Origin: CAZGMJ01 sp964526785
Lineage (GTDB): Bacteria; Planctomycetota; Phycisphaerae; Sedimentisphaerales; Anaerobacaceae
DNA: 30,994 nt
NCBI GenBank assembly: GCA_964526785.1
Contig: CAZGMJ010000061.1
Span: forward strand, 1-30,994
Direction of reading: 5' to 3'
Position numbers and translations under genes: made by a program. The notes below the pieces were generated by a model that worked only from the letters and a program-made list of their open reading frames with translations, made no database searches and was not told the DNA's origin. Positions 7,725-16,530 of the stretch are shown here, in pieces (positions within the stretch are counted from its first letter, which is position 1; each line of letters opens with the position of its first letter).

Positions 7725-8582
7725 TCATCTGTGCTCCTGTCTCCTCTTGTCCATCAAGATCGTAACCCGCCCGAGCAACGACTTCGGCAGGCTCTTCTTC
7801 AACATCTTCTTCACTTCGTGTACAGGAGTCCGCTGAGTCAGGTGCGTAATGATCACGTGCTCGTTCTGCATTCTCTCGAGCAGGCCGGCCAGTTCGGTTA
7901 CATGCATGTGCCTGCCCGCCTGGGCCCGCCCGGCATGGTCCGTTTCGTAGAACGTACACTCAGCAATCAGTATTTTGCTCCCGGCGACATAATCGAGCTG
8001 GGCGAAATCGACATACTGCGTATCCCCAAGATAGCTTACGATGGGAATCTCCAGCGGGTAATCTATCGCGATGCCCTGCTTCTTCAACTCCACTATCTGC
8101 GGCCCGGTCAATTCGGTGTACTCGGGTTTGAGCTTCTTCCGCTTTTCAATAACGCAGAAGCCGACCGAACCCCGGCTGTGCTTCGTCGGGAATACGCGCG
8201 TAATGAGGTTCGGCTTGATCTGGTATTCATCACCCGCCTTGACGCCAACGAGGTTGACCGGGATGCGGTTGCCGTCGAGCTTGCCCCACGCCTCGACAAT
8301 CGTCCTGATCGGCCCGAGCAGATTGGACGGCGCCAGAATCGTGCCGGGGGATTGACCGCAGAAATTCCGCTGGGACAGATAATATGCAAAGCCGGCGGCA
8401 TGATCCATGTGCCCGTGGGTCAGCAGGACGTGGTTGACGGGGATCAACTGATCGGGCGCCTTGCCGATATCGAAACAGACGTCAAGCTGCGGGATCGCGA
8501 CCACCGTTTCCTCGCCGGCGACGGAATAGCCCAGCATCTCCATATCGTCAATCTGCACGCGTGCTAAGTTGTGGCTTGGCAT
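7725..8582 (-). CDS. RNase Z-like metallo-beta-lactamase fold hydrolase
   Basis: The 285-aa product carries the metal-binding motif THGHMDH (residues 55-61), a middle GDTQY with metal-bridging Asp, and ECTFYETDHAGRAQAGRHMH and IITHLTQR towards the C-terminus, as in ribonuclease Z/ELAC-type enzymes. Such proteins bind two zinc ions; RNase Z trims tRNA 3' ends. None of the three tRNAs here encodes CCA, which fits a need for 3' processing, but the family also includes other phosphodiesterases. Start choice: ATG 8582 has AGGT upstream and lies about 50 nt after a near-consensus promoter. Longer in-frame versions would begin upstream of that promoter. The exosite for tRNA is not obvious, so this may be a paralogue. 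Confidence 0.78.
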   Translation of the reverse strand: MPSHNLARVQIDDMEMLGYSVAGEETVVAIPQLDVCFDIGKAPDQLIPVNHVLLTHGHMDHAAGFAYYLSQRNFCGQSPGTILAPSNLLGPIRTIVEAWGKLDGNRIPVNLVGVKAGDEYQIKPNLITRVFPTKHSRGSVGFCVIEKRKKLKPEYTELTGPQIVELKKQGIAIDYPLEIPIVSYLGDTQYVDFAQLDYVAGSKILIAECTFYETDHAGRAQAGRHMHVTELAGLLERMQNEHVIITHLTQRTPVHEVKKMLKKSLPKSLLGRVTILMDKRRQEHR

Positions 8583-8640
8583 GGTTACCTGTGACTGCTG
8601 AATCAATCTGCTTTCAACACAAGGATACTGCTCGCACCGA

Positions 8641-8669
8641 ATCGTAGTTTTGCACGACGTGTGTGTCAA
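8641..8669 (-). promoter_or_regulatory. Promoter of the RNase Z-like gene
   Basis: On the minus strand a perfect TTGACA (8669-8664) and TACGAT (8646-8641) are 17 bp apart. The predicted start near 8634 gives a leader of about 50 nt to ATG 8582, which supports the shorter start of that gene. Confidence 0.6.
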
Positions 8670-8737
8670 TTTGTTTTTGACTTGTGGCGTGGTGCATGTA
8701 CCGTATTTGTTGTTGACCGCCGTTTTCGAGGAACCAT

Positions 8738-9463
8738 ATGCCGGACAGCCGCAGCCATCGAGGTCCACATCCTGAAGATCGCAGGCTTTTTGCCCCCGAG
8801 AACATCCCCGTCCTGCGCAAAGCCATGAGCGACTATTGCTGGCTGCTTACCAGGGGGTATGCCCTGAAAAGCTCGCTCAAGTTGGTGGGCGATCGCTTCT
8901 CGCTGACACAGCGACAACGCCTGGCCCTGATGCGCGCCGCATGTTCGGAACAACAGGCCGCAGACCGGGAGCGTCGCCGGATCGCTACGGCAGAACTGCC
9001 GCACCAAAGTCTCGTTGTAGACGGCTACAATCTGCTCATCACGATCGAAGCGGCCCTCAGCGGCGGAGCCATTTTCAGGGGCACGGACGGCTGCTACAGA
9101 GACCTCGCCGGCATGCACGGATCGTATCGCAGGGTCAGCGAGACCACGCCCGCCATTGCGATGATCGGCCGCTTTCTCAGCGATTGGCAGGTGGGCGACG
9201 TGCAATGGCTGCTCGACAAGCCCGTCTCCAACAGCGGCAGGCTCAAGACGCATATATGCAGCGCCGCCGAACAAAACGAATGGAACTGGCGAGTGGATAT
9301 GGTCCTGAGTCCCGATCACATTCTGGCGGAAAGTGACGACATCGTGGTCAGCACGGACAGCGCGATCCTCGACCGGGATATCCGATGGACGAATCTCGCT
9401 GCAGATGTAATCGACAGCAATATACCTGATGCATGGATGGTCGATCTGTCAATGGGCCGCTGA
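8738..9463 (+). CDS. DUF434/DUF5616 (PIN-like) protein
   Basis: The 241-aa product resembles DUF434 proteins: the N-terminal block YCWLLTRGYALKSSLKLVGDRFSLTQRQRLALMR (about 33-66) is followed by VDGYNLLITIEAALSGG (about 93-109). The second half, with LDKPVSNSG and SPDHIL then VVSTDSAILD, corresponds to the DUF5616 part. Conserved Asp residues in VDGYN and STDSAILD recall a PIN-like nuclease fold, but no activity is established that I know of. It is predicted cytoplasmic. ATG 8738 follows GAGGA at 6 bp. The gene is divergent from the RNase Z-like gene and ends 10 bp from the stop of the convergent HAD gene. Confidence 0.75.
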   Translation: MPDSRSHRGPHPEDRRLFAPENIPVLRKAMSDYCWLLTRGYALKSSLKLVGDRFSLTQRQRLALMRAACSEQQAADRERRRIATAELPHQSLVVDGYNLLITIEAALSGGAIFRGTDGCYRDLAGMHGSYRRVSETTPAIAMIGRFLSDWQVGDVQWLLDKPVSNSGRLKTHICSAAEQNEWNWRVDMVLSPDHILAESDDIVVSTDSAILDRDIRWTNLAADVIDSNIPDAWMVDLSMGR

Positions 9464-9473
9464 ACCGCCGCGC

Positions 9474-10175
9474 TCAATCTGTTTTTCCGTCAACGAGCGC
9501 CCGCAACCGGTCCAGGTCGACGTCCTCCAGCGTATCACAGACATAATCGGCCTCGGCGAGTCTTTCGCCGTCGACGGAGTTCGTCACACCTATACAGCGC
9601 GTCTGCGCCGCTTTGGCCGCGGCCACACCGTCGGGCGCATCTTCGATAACCACGCATCTGTCCGCCGCCACATCGATGCCTTCAATCGCCCGCAGGAAGA
9701 GTTCCGGATCGGGCTTCTTGTTCGACACCATATTTCCGTTGATATACGTCATTTGCGTATACGGAATTCCCGCCGATTCCAGCACCGCCCTGGACTTCTT
9801 CTCCGTCCCTGATGTGGCGATTGCCAGTCGAAAATCCGGCGCCGCCATCCCATCCTGCATCAGTTTCATCACGCCGGGGAAAGGGGGCAGGGGCCGCTTG
9901 CTCAATTCCTCAAAGAAGTACTCCTGCCTCAGCCGCGTGATCGTCTCGACCTGTTCGTCCGTCAATTCAACACCATGCGCGGCGGCCCCCGCCCGCACAT
10001 ATGCCTCGGCTCCCCTGCCCAGTCCCGCCTCAAAATCCTTCAAAGTTACATGCGGGATGCCCAATTCCTCCTTGAAGACCCTGCCTGTGGCAGCCACATT
10101 CAAGCCCTCGGTATCTGCAATGACCCCGTCCAGATCAAATATCAAACCGTACATGTGCCGCAATTCACAATCCAT
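9474..10175 (-). CDS. HAD-superfamily hydrolase, beta-phosphoglucomutase-like
   Basis: The 233-aa product shows all four HAD motifs: FDLDGVIADTE (motif I, nucleophile and acid/base Asp), IATSGT (motif II), the Lys in SNKKPDPELF (motif III) and VVIEDAPDGVAAA (motif IV). The helical cap between motifs I and II, with EAGLGRGAE, matches the beta-phosphoglucomutase/phosphatase group. It probably dephosphorylates or isomerises a sugar phosphate in the cytoplasm. Glucose-1-phosphate or mannose-1-phosphate products of a phosphorylase such as the nearby GH130 would be candidates, but that link is inference. ATG 10175 is chosen because GAGGTG lies 9 bp upstream; ATG 10154, directly before the core YGLIFDLDG, is the alternative. 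Confidence 0.83.
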   Translation of the reverse strand: MDCELRHMYGLIFDLDGVIADTEGLNVAATGRVFKEELGIPHVTLKDFEAGLGRGAEAYVRAGAAAHGVELTDEQVETITRLRQEYFFEELSKRPLPPFPGVMKLMQDGMAAPDFRLAIATSGTEKKSRAVLESAGIPYTQMTYINGNMVSNKKPDPELFLRAIEGIDVAADRCVVIEDAPDGVAAAKAAQTRCIGVTNSVDGERLAEADYVCDTLEDVDLDRLRALVDGKTD

Positions 10176-10201
10176 CGTTAAATACACCTCATCAGGACAT
10201 T

Positions 10202-11533
10202 TTACTTGAAACGATAGTCAACCGACAAGCCGACGAAATTCACCCGCTGTTTGTAGCGGACGCCGCTGACCTTTCGATCGCCCCATGCGTATCCGTAGAT
10301 CACATCGAGCGACAGATTGTCCTTGAGGCTGCGACCGATGCCTACCGTCACATTGTGCCGATCCACGCCGACTATATTGGACATACTGACCGACTTGTCG
10401 CGAAGCGGAGACTCGTCGAACATATACCCCGCCCGGACGCTCCAGGTCTTGGTCGGCCTGTATTCGAAGCCGAACCGGTACCGGTTGGAGTCCTTCCAGT
10501 CGGCGGAGTAATCTTTGTCACGCAAAGCCATTCCCTCGACCTTGTAGTTGACGTCGATTCGAAATGCGGACCACATCGTCCGATTCCAGTCCGCAGCCAG
10601 CGTCAAATCAGGCCGTGCCTTGTACGCAAGACCCACTCCCAGCGTTTCCGGATACTGGAACTTCTGCCTGAAATCCGTGCGTTCGTTCAGACCCGTCAGC
10701 GTCAGATAGGAAGTGGCGTCTCCATCGAGTTCGACCTTCGCCCCTGTACGATAGACTGCACCGACGTTCAGCTTATCCGTGGCCTTATACAGGAGGCCGA
10801 AGATACCTTCGTATCCGGTCCCGCTGTTGTGCGACTCGGTTACCGAACTGTAACTCCCCACGGCGGTATTCGTCGCAAACTTCTGTGCCTTGTAGTCAAT
10901 GGAACCATACAGCAAATTGAAGCCGACCCCGAAAGACCACTTCGGGTTGATCTGCCTGCCCGCAGAAAGATTGAACGCCCGAATTCCCAGTTGCTGAAAG
11001 AGCTTGGCGCTGATGGTGCTGACGCCGCCGTTGTAACTGATGGTATCGTCCCAATCGAGGTAATATCCTACCGGCACGTAGAAGCCGCCGCCCAGCGTCC
11101 ATCCGTCCTGCTGCCAGTACCCCCCTGCACCGGCGGGGACGTAGAAATTGTACTCGACCGTCTTGTCCGCAAATCGGGTCGGCTCGCCTCCGAACTGGGC
11201 AAAAGTATCGATCTGATACCGGGTATCCATCTGCGCAGAAGTCAGGTTGGACAGGCTGCTGCCGTCGGTTATCACCGGATGCGGACTGGAGAAGTCGAAG
11301 CCGAAACCGCTTCCCTCAAGTTGTGCCAGACCGGCCGGGTTCCAGTATATGGCAGTCCAGTCGTCAGCCACGCCGACAAACGCGCCTCCCATGGATTGGG
11401 CTCTGCTGCCGAGACCTCCCCATTCGTATGCACCGGCTCCGACGGGCGAATCCAGAACAACGAGACTCAGAACAATGCTCAGTGACACTGCGATCTGCAG
11501 ACACGTATGCGATACCGGTGAGAGATTCTTCAT
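10202..11533 (-). CDS. OmpP1/FadL/TodX-type outer-membrane channel
   Basis: The 443-aa product begins with a signal peptide (about 1-33, ending GAGA) and then has the family's N-terminal block: GGLGSRAQSMGGAFVGVADDWTAIYWNPAGLAQL. The rest alternates short amphipathic strands and ends ...VNFVGLSVDYRFK, a terminal aromatic-rich strand typical of outer-membrane beta-barrels. FadL-type proteins let hydrophobic molecules such as fatty acids or aromatics cross the outer membrane. The planctomycete substrate is unknown. ATG 11533 has AAGGA and AGGA sites upstream; ATG 11560 is possible. The gene is alone, with the HAD gene 26 bp downstream on the same strand, so read-through into it is possible. Confidence 0.85.
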   Translation of the reverse strand: MKNLSPVSHTCLQIAVSLSIVLSLVVLDSPVGAGAYEWGGLGSRAQSMGGAFVGVADDWTAIYWNPAGLAQLEGSGFGFDFSSPHPVITDGSSLSNLTSAQMDTRYQIDTFAQFGGEPTRFADKTVEYNFYVPAGAGGYWQQDGWTLGGGFYVPVGYYLDWDDTISYNGGVSTISAKLFQQLGIRAFNLSAGRQINPKWSFGVGFNLLYGSIDYKAQKFATNTAVGSYSSVTESHNSGTGYEGIFGLLYKATDKLNVGAVYRTGAKVELDGDATSYLTLTGLNERTDFRQKFQYPETLGVGLAYKARPDLTLAADWNRTMWSAFRIDVNYKVEGMALRDKDYSADWKDSNRYRFGFEYRPTKTWSVRAGYMFDESPLRDKSVSMSNIVGVDRHNVTVGIGRSLKDNLSLDVIYGYAWGDRKVSGVRYKQRVNFVGLSVDYRFK

Positions 11534-12011
11534 GATTCCTGATTCCTTCGTCCGCTCCATTCTTTTTTCTTCCGTCACCCGCATCTGGTTTCGACACCGG
11601 CGGGAACACACAACGTGAACACGCACACATGAGGCCCTGTGCTTAGATGGGCCACGCGCACATACCTTCCGATATGGCCGAACAAAGATAGCAGACTCTC
11701 TGCGTTATATCCAGCTCAATTTGAGTTGCAGACTATAATTAGTGGAAATGTGTCCATCCTTCAATCGGGCCGGGGAAAGACCTCCACCGCCGGTGGACGT
11801 GCGGGAAACGGCGGTACGACAGCCCATGAGCGTACTGCTGACTGAAATGTGACACGCTGAACCGGTGGAACCGGGATGGAATCAACCCCGCTCGAAACAT
11901 CGCGGTGACTGCTTCGGTGACAGTTGCAACCGGAACCACAGATCGAATCTCATACCGGCAAGAGACCGCTGCCGGATGCCGGGCAAAATACCGTCCGACC
12001 GCCCCTTCTGA
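11534..12011 (-). other. Intergenic region upstream of the FadL-like gene
   Basis: This 478-bp stretch contains no convincing gene. It holds a promoter candidate for the FadL-like gene at 11704-11731. A TATAAT on the plus strand (11734-11739) has neither a good -35 nor a gene after it. I found no strong terminator for the TPR gene that ends at 12012. Confidence 0.5.
11704..11731 (-). promoter_or_regulatory. Candidate regulated promoter of the FadL-like gene
   Basis: On the minus strand CTGCAA (11731-11726) and TATAAC (11709-11704) are 16 bp apart. The spacer contains the 11-bp palindrome CTCAATTTGAG (11715-11725), a position typical of a repressor operator. The -35 is weak. Confidence 0.35.
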
Positions 12012-13454
12012 TCATTCGAAGTACAGAATATCCTCCAGTGCATTCCTCGCCTGGACCCGCGATCGCATATCACCGCCTTCCCTATTCATTGCCTTGCGAA
12101 ACAGTCTCTTGGCCATGTCCACGTCGCCGAGGCTCTCATAAACCCTGCCCATTTCATAATAGACGGTAGCCGAATAGCGGGCCACATCCTTCTCGCTCGC
12201 ATCAGGCATCTCGGCGTATCGTCGGAACCAGCCCAGCGCAGCCTCCTTCCCGCCTCGCATCCTCAGGGTGTCCGCCAGTTTGAACAACGCCCGGTACCGC
12301 TCGCTACCCCGTATCGCCGCGGAATTGAAGGCCTGTCGAAGAAGCTCGGCCCCCTGCTCGGTCTTATCCATGTCGTAATACACCATCTGCGCTCTCGGCA
12401 GCAATACCCGGGGTCTGTATTCATCGGAAGCTCCAACGATCGCGTCATACTGAGCCTCGGCCTTCTGCCACTGCTGCATCTGCGCGTACGTCCGGGCCAG
12501 TTCAAGACGGGCGGGAACCATCCAGTAGTCCCCTTCCGTGTACTCCATCATCTTCTCGAAGAAATAGATGGCCTTGTCGCAGTCCAGCAGAACCTCTCTC
12601 GCCAGCGTGCCGGCCCATTTGATGCCGTTGACGGTGTGCCATCCCAGATCCAGGCCCGCCTCTTTGCCCTTGTCGAATTCAATCAGTGCACGTTCGGCCT
12701 TCGCCAGAGCCTCTTTCGGCTTGTTCGACCGTTCCAGAATCTCCGCCTGTCGCAGCAGGACAGAGCCGCGCTGAGCAGGCGTAGCCGACGAATCGGAAAG
12801 AATGCCCTCGTACGTGGCAATCTCCTTTTGGTGCAGTTGGGCCCGCGATGCCTGTTCCGCGATCCGCATCATCAAAGGCACTTTCGCTTCTTTTCCCAGG
12901 CCGCCGCTGTTTAGAAGGTCCTCCAGATAGCCGATATTTGCCTTCTGGCGGTCCTCCTTCTCCCGTGCCGAAATCACGAAATCAAGCAGATCCAGCTTCT
13001 GGCTGAGACTGTACCACTTGCCGTCATCCCAACTGAGTGCCTCTTGAGCGGCCGTCGTGACCGCCGCCGCATCGAACGGTTCGACCTGTTCCAGAGATCG
13101 CAAACGGTCCCGGGCGGCTTCATACGCACGATGAGCACGATCCTGGCGCTGCGATTGCACCTCATAGCTGAAGGTCCGACGATACGCCTCAGCAGCCTCT
13201 TTATATCGTTTAGCTTCGCGATATGCCTCGGCCAGGAGGCGAACCGCCGCAGTCTTCTCATCCTGCGTGCCGGCCGAAGCTACAACCTGTTTGGCCTTCT
13301 CAATCACCTGTGCGTTCACATCCCCCGAACGCACGTGACCGCGCACGGCGTTATACGCAGCGCGGAAGTCATCCTCCGCTGCAGTCGCAGTCGCCGCTGC
13401 AAGCCACAGCAGGCATAACACAGTCGCAAACTCTCTATTGATCCGTATCTGCAT
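12012..13454 (-). CDS. Secreted tetratricopeptide-repeat protein
   Basis: The 480-aa product has a signal peptide (about 1-26, ending ATATA-A). The body is almost entirely helical pairs with TPR spacing, for example LLAEAYREAKRYKEAAEAYR (74-93), LARTYAQMQQWQKAEAQYD (about 320-338), LADTLRMRGGKEAALGWFRRYAE and YYEMGRVYESLGDVDMAKRLFRKAM near the C-terminus. TPR arrays bind other proteins. With no catalytic motif, this is likely a periplasmic or surface scaffold. ATG 13454 follows GAGGA at 8 bp. It begins 21 bp after the stop of the upstream GH-A-like hydrolase on the same strand, so the two are probably one operon and may act together, but the pairing is not one I recognise. Confidence 0.8.
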   Translation of the reverse strand: MQIRINREFATVLCLLWLAAATATAAEDDFRAAYNAVRGHVRSGDVNAQVIEKAKQVVASAGTQDEKTAAVRLLAEAYREAKRYKEAAEAYRRTFSYEVQSQRQDRAHRAYEAARDRLRSLEQVEPFDAAAVTTAAQEALSWDDGKWYSLSQKLDLLDFVISAREKEDRQKANIGYLEDLLNSGGLGKEAKVPLMMRIAEQASRAQLHQKEIATYEGILSDSSATPAQRGSVLLRQAEILERSNKPKEALAKAERALIEFDKGKEAGLDLGWHTVNGIKWAGTLAREVLLDCDKAIYFFEKMMEYTEGDYWMVPARLELARTYAQMQQWQKAEAQYDAIVGASDEYRPRVLLPRAQMVYYDMDKTEQGAELLRQAFNSAAIRGSERYRALFKLADTLRMRGGKEAALGWFRRYAEMPDASEKDVARYSATVYYEMGRVYESLGDVDMAKRLFRKAMNREGGDMRSRVQARNALEDILYFE

Positions 13455-13475
13455 AGTCCGATTCCTCGTGTGGTG

Positions 13476-16325
13476 CTATCTGGCGGAGACAATTGTGTAC
13501 ATGGAATTCGGCGGCAACATCACAACCAACTGCTCGCCCTTTCGTTGCACAGCCACATCCACGTCCATGGGTTGGCCGTTGATATCCAGTGCTCGGCCGC
13601 GTTGAACGTGAGGATTCCGAATCGTCCAGACGGCCTTCGTGTTCTCGATCAACAGCGGCCGGCCGCCCTTTCGCATGATCTGCACACCGTCGTACGTCCT
13701 GCCGCCGCTCTCGACCGCCCGTTCGCGTACCGTCCAGCCGGTCGGCCTGGCCACCGTGCCCACCTGAACCAGAATCTCACGCGAGCGGGCCAGAGGCTCC
13801 CCATCAAGCGGTACGGCAACAATGGTAGCGTACTTGTTGTCACAGTCGATCACCGTATCGCCCAGCGCAATGCGCTCATATGTCGCCAGGAACCCCGCCG
13901 CCCCCTGGCACTTCGGTGCATTAACCGTGTACACGCCTTTTCCATAGTTGGTACGCATCTGGCCCGTCACACTGCGAAGAAGCTGTCTGTCCTCGTCAAT
14001 CAGACTGTGGAGTCTCGGCGAAAGGCGGTTGTTTTCCGCGCTGCCGCCGTACCTGACTTCAACCGGCCCGACGCAGAACGCCAACGGGTCCTGAGGCGTC
14101 TGAATCTTCGATTCGACCGGCATGTCGCCCTCGTCACGATTGACGTCCCAGACCGGCGACTCGGCAATCAACGGCGTCCGCTGCTTCCAGATGTCCTCCA
14201 GGCTACGCTCTTCATACACCACCGGCTCGCTCGCCTGCTGAATGTACCCTCTGCGAAAGGCAAGCGCCGTAGCGGGAAACTGCCCCAGGGTCATCGGTTG
14301 CGTATACGACCATTTGGCGTCGATCTCACCCCACTCCTGCCCGCCTGAGGCGAACCAGTAAAACGAATCCACGCCCGTCAGCGAGAGCTGCCCCGCCACC
14401 AGCAGCGGCCCCTCAGAAGCGTACAGGTTGGGCGGAACCCACAGGCTCTCCGGAATAATAAACGGATGCCCGTCCACCTGCTTGACGTTCATCGGCCAGA
14501 ATCGCGGCCGCTTCAGTGCCGACCAGTTGGTATACACCTGCTGGGTGAGGATTTGCCAACCCGTATTGATGCCCGCATGGATACTGCCGTAATATCCGTT
14601 CTTCCCAATGACCTCGTTGGCCGTGTAAGAGTACCGCTCGGCGTCATCCGTGCTGACCGGATCGACAGACTTCCAGTTTCCGGCGTTAATCAGTTGTTTG
14701 CAGCCGAGTTCTTCGCGCAGGAACGTTTCCATCTTAACGTTCCAGTCCCGCATCAGCATTGTGAAGAACTCCAATTGCTCGTCCAGGCGAGCCCGGGTCT
14801 TCGGATCGGCCCATCGCCCGGCCCGATTCCTGGCGTCGAGCGTGAAAAACCAGTTCTGCAGCAAGGCCGCCGTGCCCTTGCCAACGTCGTCTTCGCCCCG
14901 CAGATCCCAGCCGGACTCATAGTCGCTCTTGAACCGCGCTAATGCCTTCTCCAGCGAGCCGTATTTTCCCCTCAGAAAGTCGCCGAACTTCTTCGTCAGC
15001 ACCTCCAGCGGCCTGCCGCTGATGCGCGACGCCGTGTAAAACAGCAGAGAGTCCTCATTCTGCAATTGAATGATCGCCACGGCCGGTTCGTCCTTCAACG
15101 GTATCCCCGTATACGGATTGGTCTGTGTATATAAGCGCCGCAGATAATGTTTGTACATCTGCTCTACGGGCTCGTAAAAGAACACCAGGCCCGCCAGATT
15201 TCCGCCCTCAAAACCCAGGTCCCATTCGGCGTAATTGTCCGTGTGCGATCCCCAGTACGGACTGATCGTCGAGTAGACGCCCTCCTTCTTGAACGCCGCC
15301 ACCATATACCACGCACCATGCAGATCGACCTCGTTAATACTCTCCCGCGTGATTTCCTGCTGCTGGTTTCGACGCTTTTTGGGAGGAAGATGCCCGTGAA
15401 AGCGCACCATGTTGACCCCTCGCTTGGCCTGCCAGCGCGCATGATGCGCAACCTGTTCCTTCTCCGTGGGGCTCACCAACAAATTGTCGTCGTCGAAAGG
15501 GATTCTCCACGAGTAGTTCGAGCCGGACCAGAACCGTATCGGCTCGCCGTCGCCCCGCACAAAACTCTCGCCGTCCTCGCTGAGTCGAATGAATCCATGC
15601 TCGCCCGCCACTTGCTCGTTCAAACTCCGCAGATCGATTGGCGAGGACGCAAAATCATCCCGATCGTTCGGAAAAGGCCACGAATTGACCGCATCAATTT
15701 CCTCAGCGACCTCCACCTTCCGCCCGGGCTTGTAGAACATCCGCGGCCGAAACTCGAAATCACCGCCGGCCAGAACGAAACAATCCACCGCACCCCAGCC
15801 CTTGCCGTCCTTGCCGGGTGAGACCTTGAACGTGAAGCGATGCTCGCCCTCACTCAGAGACAGAACCGGCCCTTTGACCCACGCCAACTTATGCCGATTC
15901 GAACCATCATGCGATACATAGGTCTCATCAAAGACCCGCCTCTCGTGCTCAATATCCCATTCGTGCTCCTTGTCGGCCTGGCGCCATTGCTCGACCGGCA
16001 ATTCCTTCAATTTCTCGCCGTCGACGCCGTACAAATACCCTGTGCTCGACAGATTCAGGCGTATCCACAGGCGGTATTCCCCGCCGGCCGGAATCTCGCT
16101 CGCGCAAACAACATAACCCGAATCCATACCCGGTTCGTCGAACGAATGCCACCAGTCATTTGCCGAAAGCGATGTCCTTCTGTCGACCGGATCATACCAG
16201 TCATTATTGTGTTCGAGTTTGTCAATGTTGTCCTCCGCCTCGACCCAGACATATTGAGGATCGGCGGCCGCCCGGGCCGTAATTCCAATCAGCAATATGA
16301 ACATCACGGTGATCTTCTTCGCCAT
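13476..16325 (-). CDS. Large secreted glycoside hydrolase-like protein (clan GH-A type)
   Basis: The 949-aa product has a signal peptide (about 1-21, ending ARAAA). Residues 23-190 are beta-rich and open with YVWVEAED and a tryptophan-rich stretch, as in CBM6/35-type sugar-binding domains. The central part from about 255 looks like a TIM barrel: RFWSGSNYSW, RGVNMVRFHGH, AIIQLQNEDS with possible acid/base Glu424, and FIIPESLWV with possible nucleophile Glu626. The Asn-Glu pair and late Glu fit a retaining clan GH-A enzyme distant from GH5, GH42 or GH2. The C-terminal 200 residues are beta-sandwich-like. I cannot assign a CAZy family. ATG 16325 is chosen because AGGTGAAGAG precedes it; ATG 16340 lacks such a site. 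The TPR gene follows in the same operon. Confidence 0.65.
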   Translation of the reverse strand: MAKKITVMFILLIGITARAAADPQYVWVEAEDNIDKLEHNNDWYDPVDRRTSLSANDWWHSFDEPGMDSGYVVCASEIPAGGEYRLWIRLNLSSTGYLYGVDGEKLKELPVEQWRQADKEHEWDIEHERRVFDETYVSHDGSNRHKLAWVKGPVLSLSEGEHRFTFKVSPGKDGKGWGAVDCFVLAGGDFEFRPRMFYKPGRKVEVAEEIDAVNSWPFPNDRDDFASSPIDLRSLNEQVAGEHGFIRLSEDGESFVRGDGEPIRFWSGSNYSWRIPFDDDNLLVSPTEKEQVAHHARWQAKRGVNMVRFHGHLPPKKRRNQQQEITRESINEVDLHGAWYMVAAFKKEGVYSTISPYWGSHTDNYAEWDLGFEGGNLAGLVFFYEPVEQMYKHYLRRLYTQTNPYTGIPLKDEPAVAIIQLQNEDSLLFYTASRISGRPLEVLTKKFGDFLRGKYGSLEKALARFKSDYESGWDLRGEDDVGKGTAALLQNWFFTLDARNRAGRWADPKTRARLDEQLEFFTMLMRDWNVKMETFLREELGCKQLINAGNWKSVDPVSTDDAERYSYTANEVIGKNGYYGSIHAGINTGWQILTQQVYTNWSALKRPRFWPMNVKQVDGHPFIIPESLWVPPNLYASEGPLLVAGQLSLTGVDSFYWFASGGQEWGEIDAKWSYTQPMTLGQFPATALAFRRGYIQQASEPVVYEERSLEDIWKQRTPLIAESPVWDVNRDEGDMPVESKIQTPQDPLAFCVGPVEVRYGGSAENNRLSPRLHSLIDEDRQLLRSVTGQMRTNYGKGVYTVNAPKCQGAAGFLATYERIALGDTVIDCDNKYATIVAVPLDGEPLARSREILVQVGTVARPTGWTVRERAVESGGRTYDGVQIMRKGGRPLLIENTKAVWTIRNPHVQRGRALDINGQPMDVDVAVQRKGEQLVVMLPPNSMYTIVSAR

Positions 16326-16468
16326 CTCTTCACCTGCCATTAACCATAAGTATGTAAGTGATGCACCCTTCCGTATGCTTTCGAAGCCGGTGCCGCTGCA
16401 CTGTTTTTACTAAACTTTCCCGTGCACGGCAAGCAACGATCGCCTCGCCCGAACACACGCTGTTCGTA

Positions 16469-16497
16469 TTGACACCTGTCACAAGCCATGATAACCT
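16469..16497 (+). promoter_or_regulatory. Promoter of the GH2 gene
   Basis: A perfect TTGACA (16469-16474) is followed after 17 bp by TAACCT (16492-16497). The start would lie a few bases before the AAGGAG ribosome site. The 205-bp interval is shared with the divergent GH-A-like gene, whose promoter I could not place. Confidence 0.5.
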
Positions 16498-16530
16498 GCT
16501 GCGAGCAAGGAATGAAAGAAGGAGCTTTTT

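Noticed and set aside
8677..8709. TTGACT as a possible promoter of the DUF434 gene
   Set aside because: The nearest -10-like sequence is 21 bp away or a poor match, so the promoter could not be supported.
10355..11485. Long plus-strand frame opposite the FadL-like gene
   Set aside because: It is the complement of a gene with a clear signal peptide and family motifs; the frame has no recognisable domain and arises from GC-rich codon structure.
11734..11739. Perfect TATAAT on the plus strand
   Set aside because: No -35 at a proper distance and no plus-strand gene follows.
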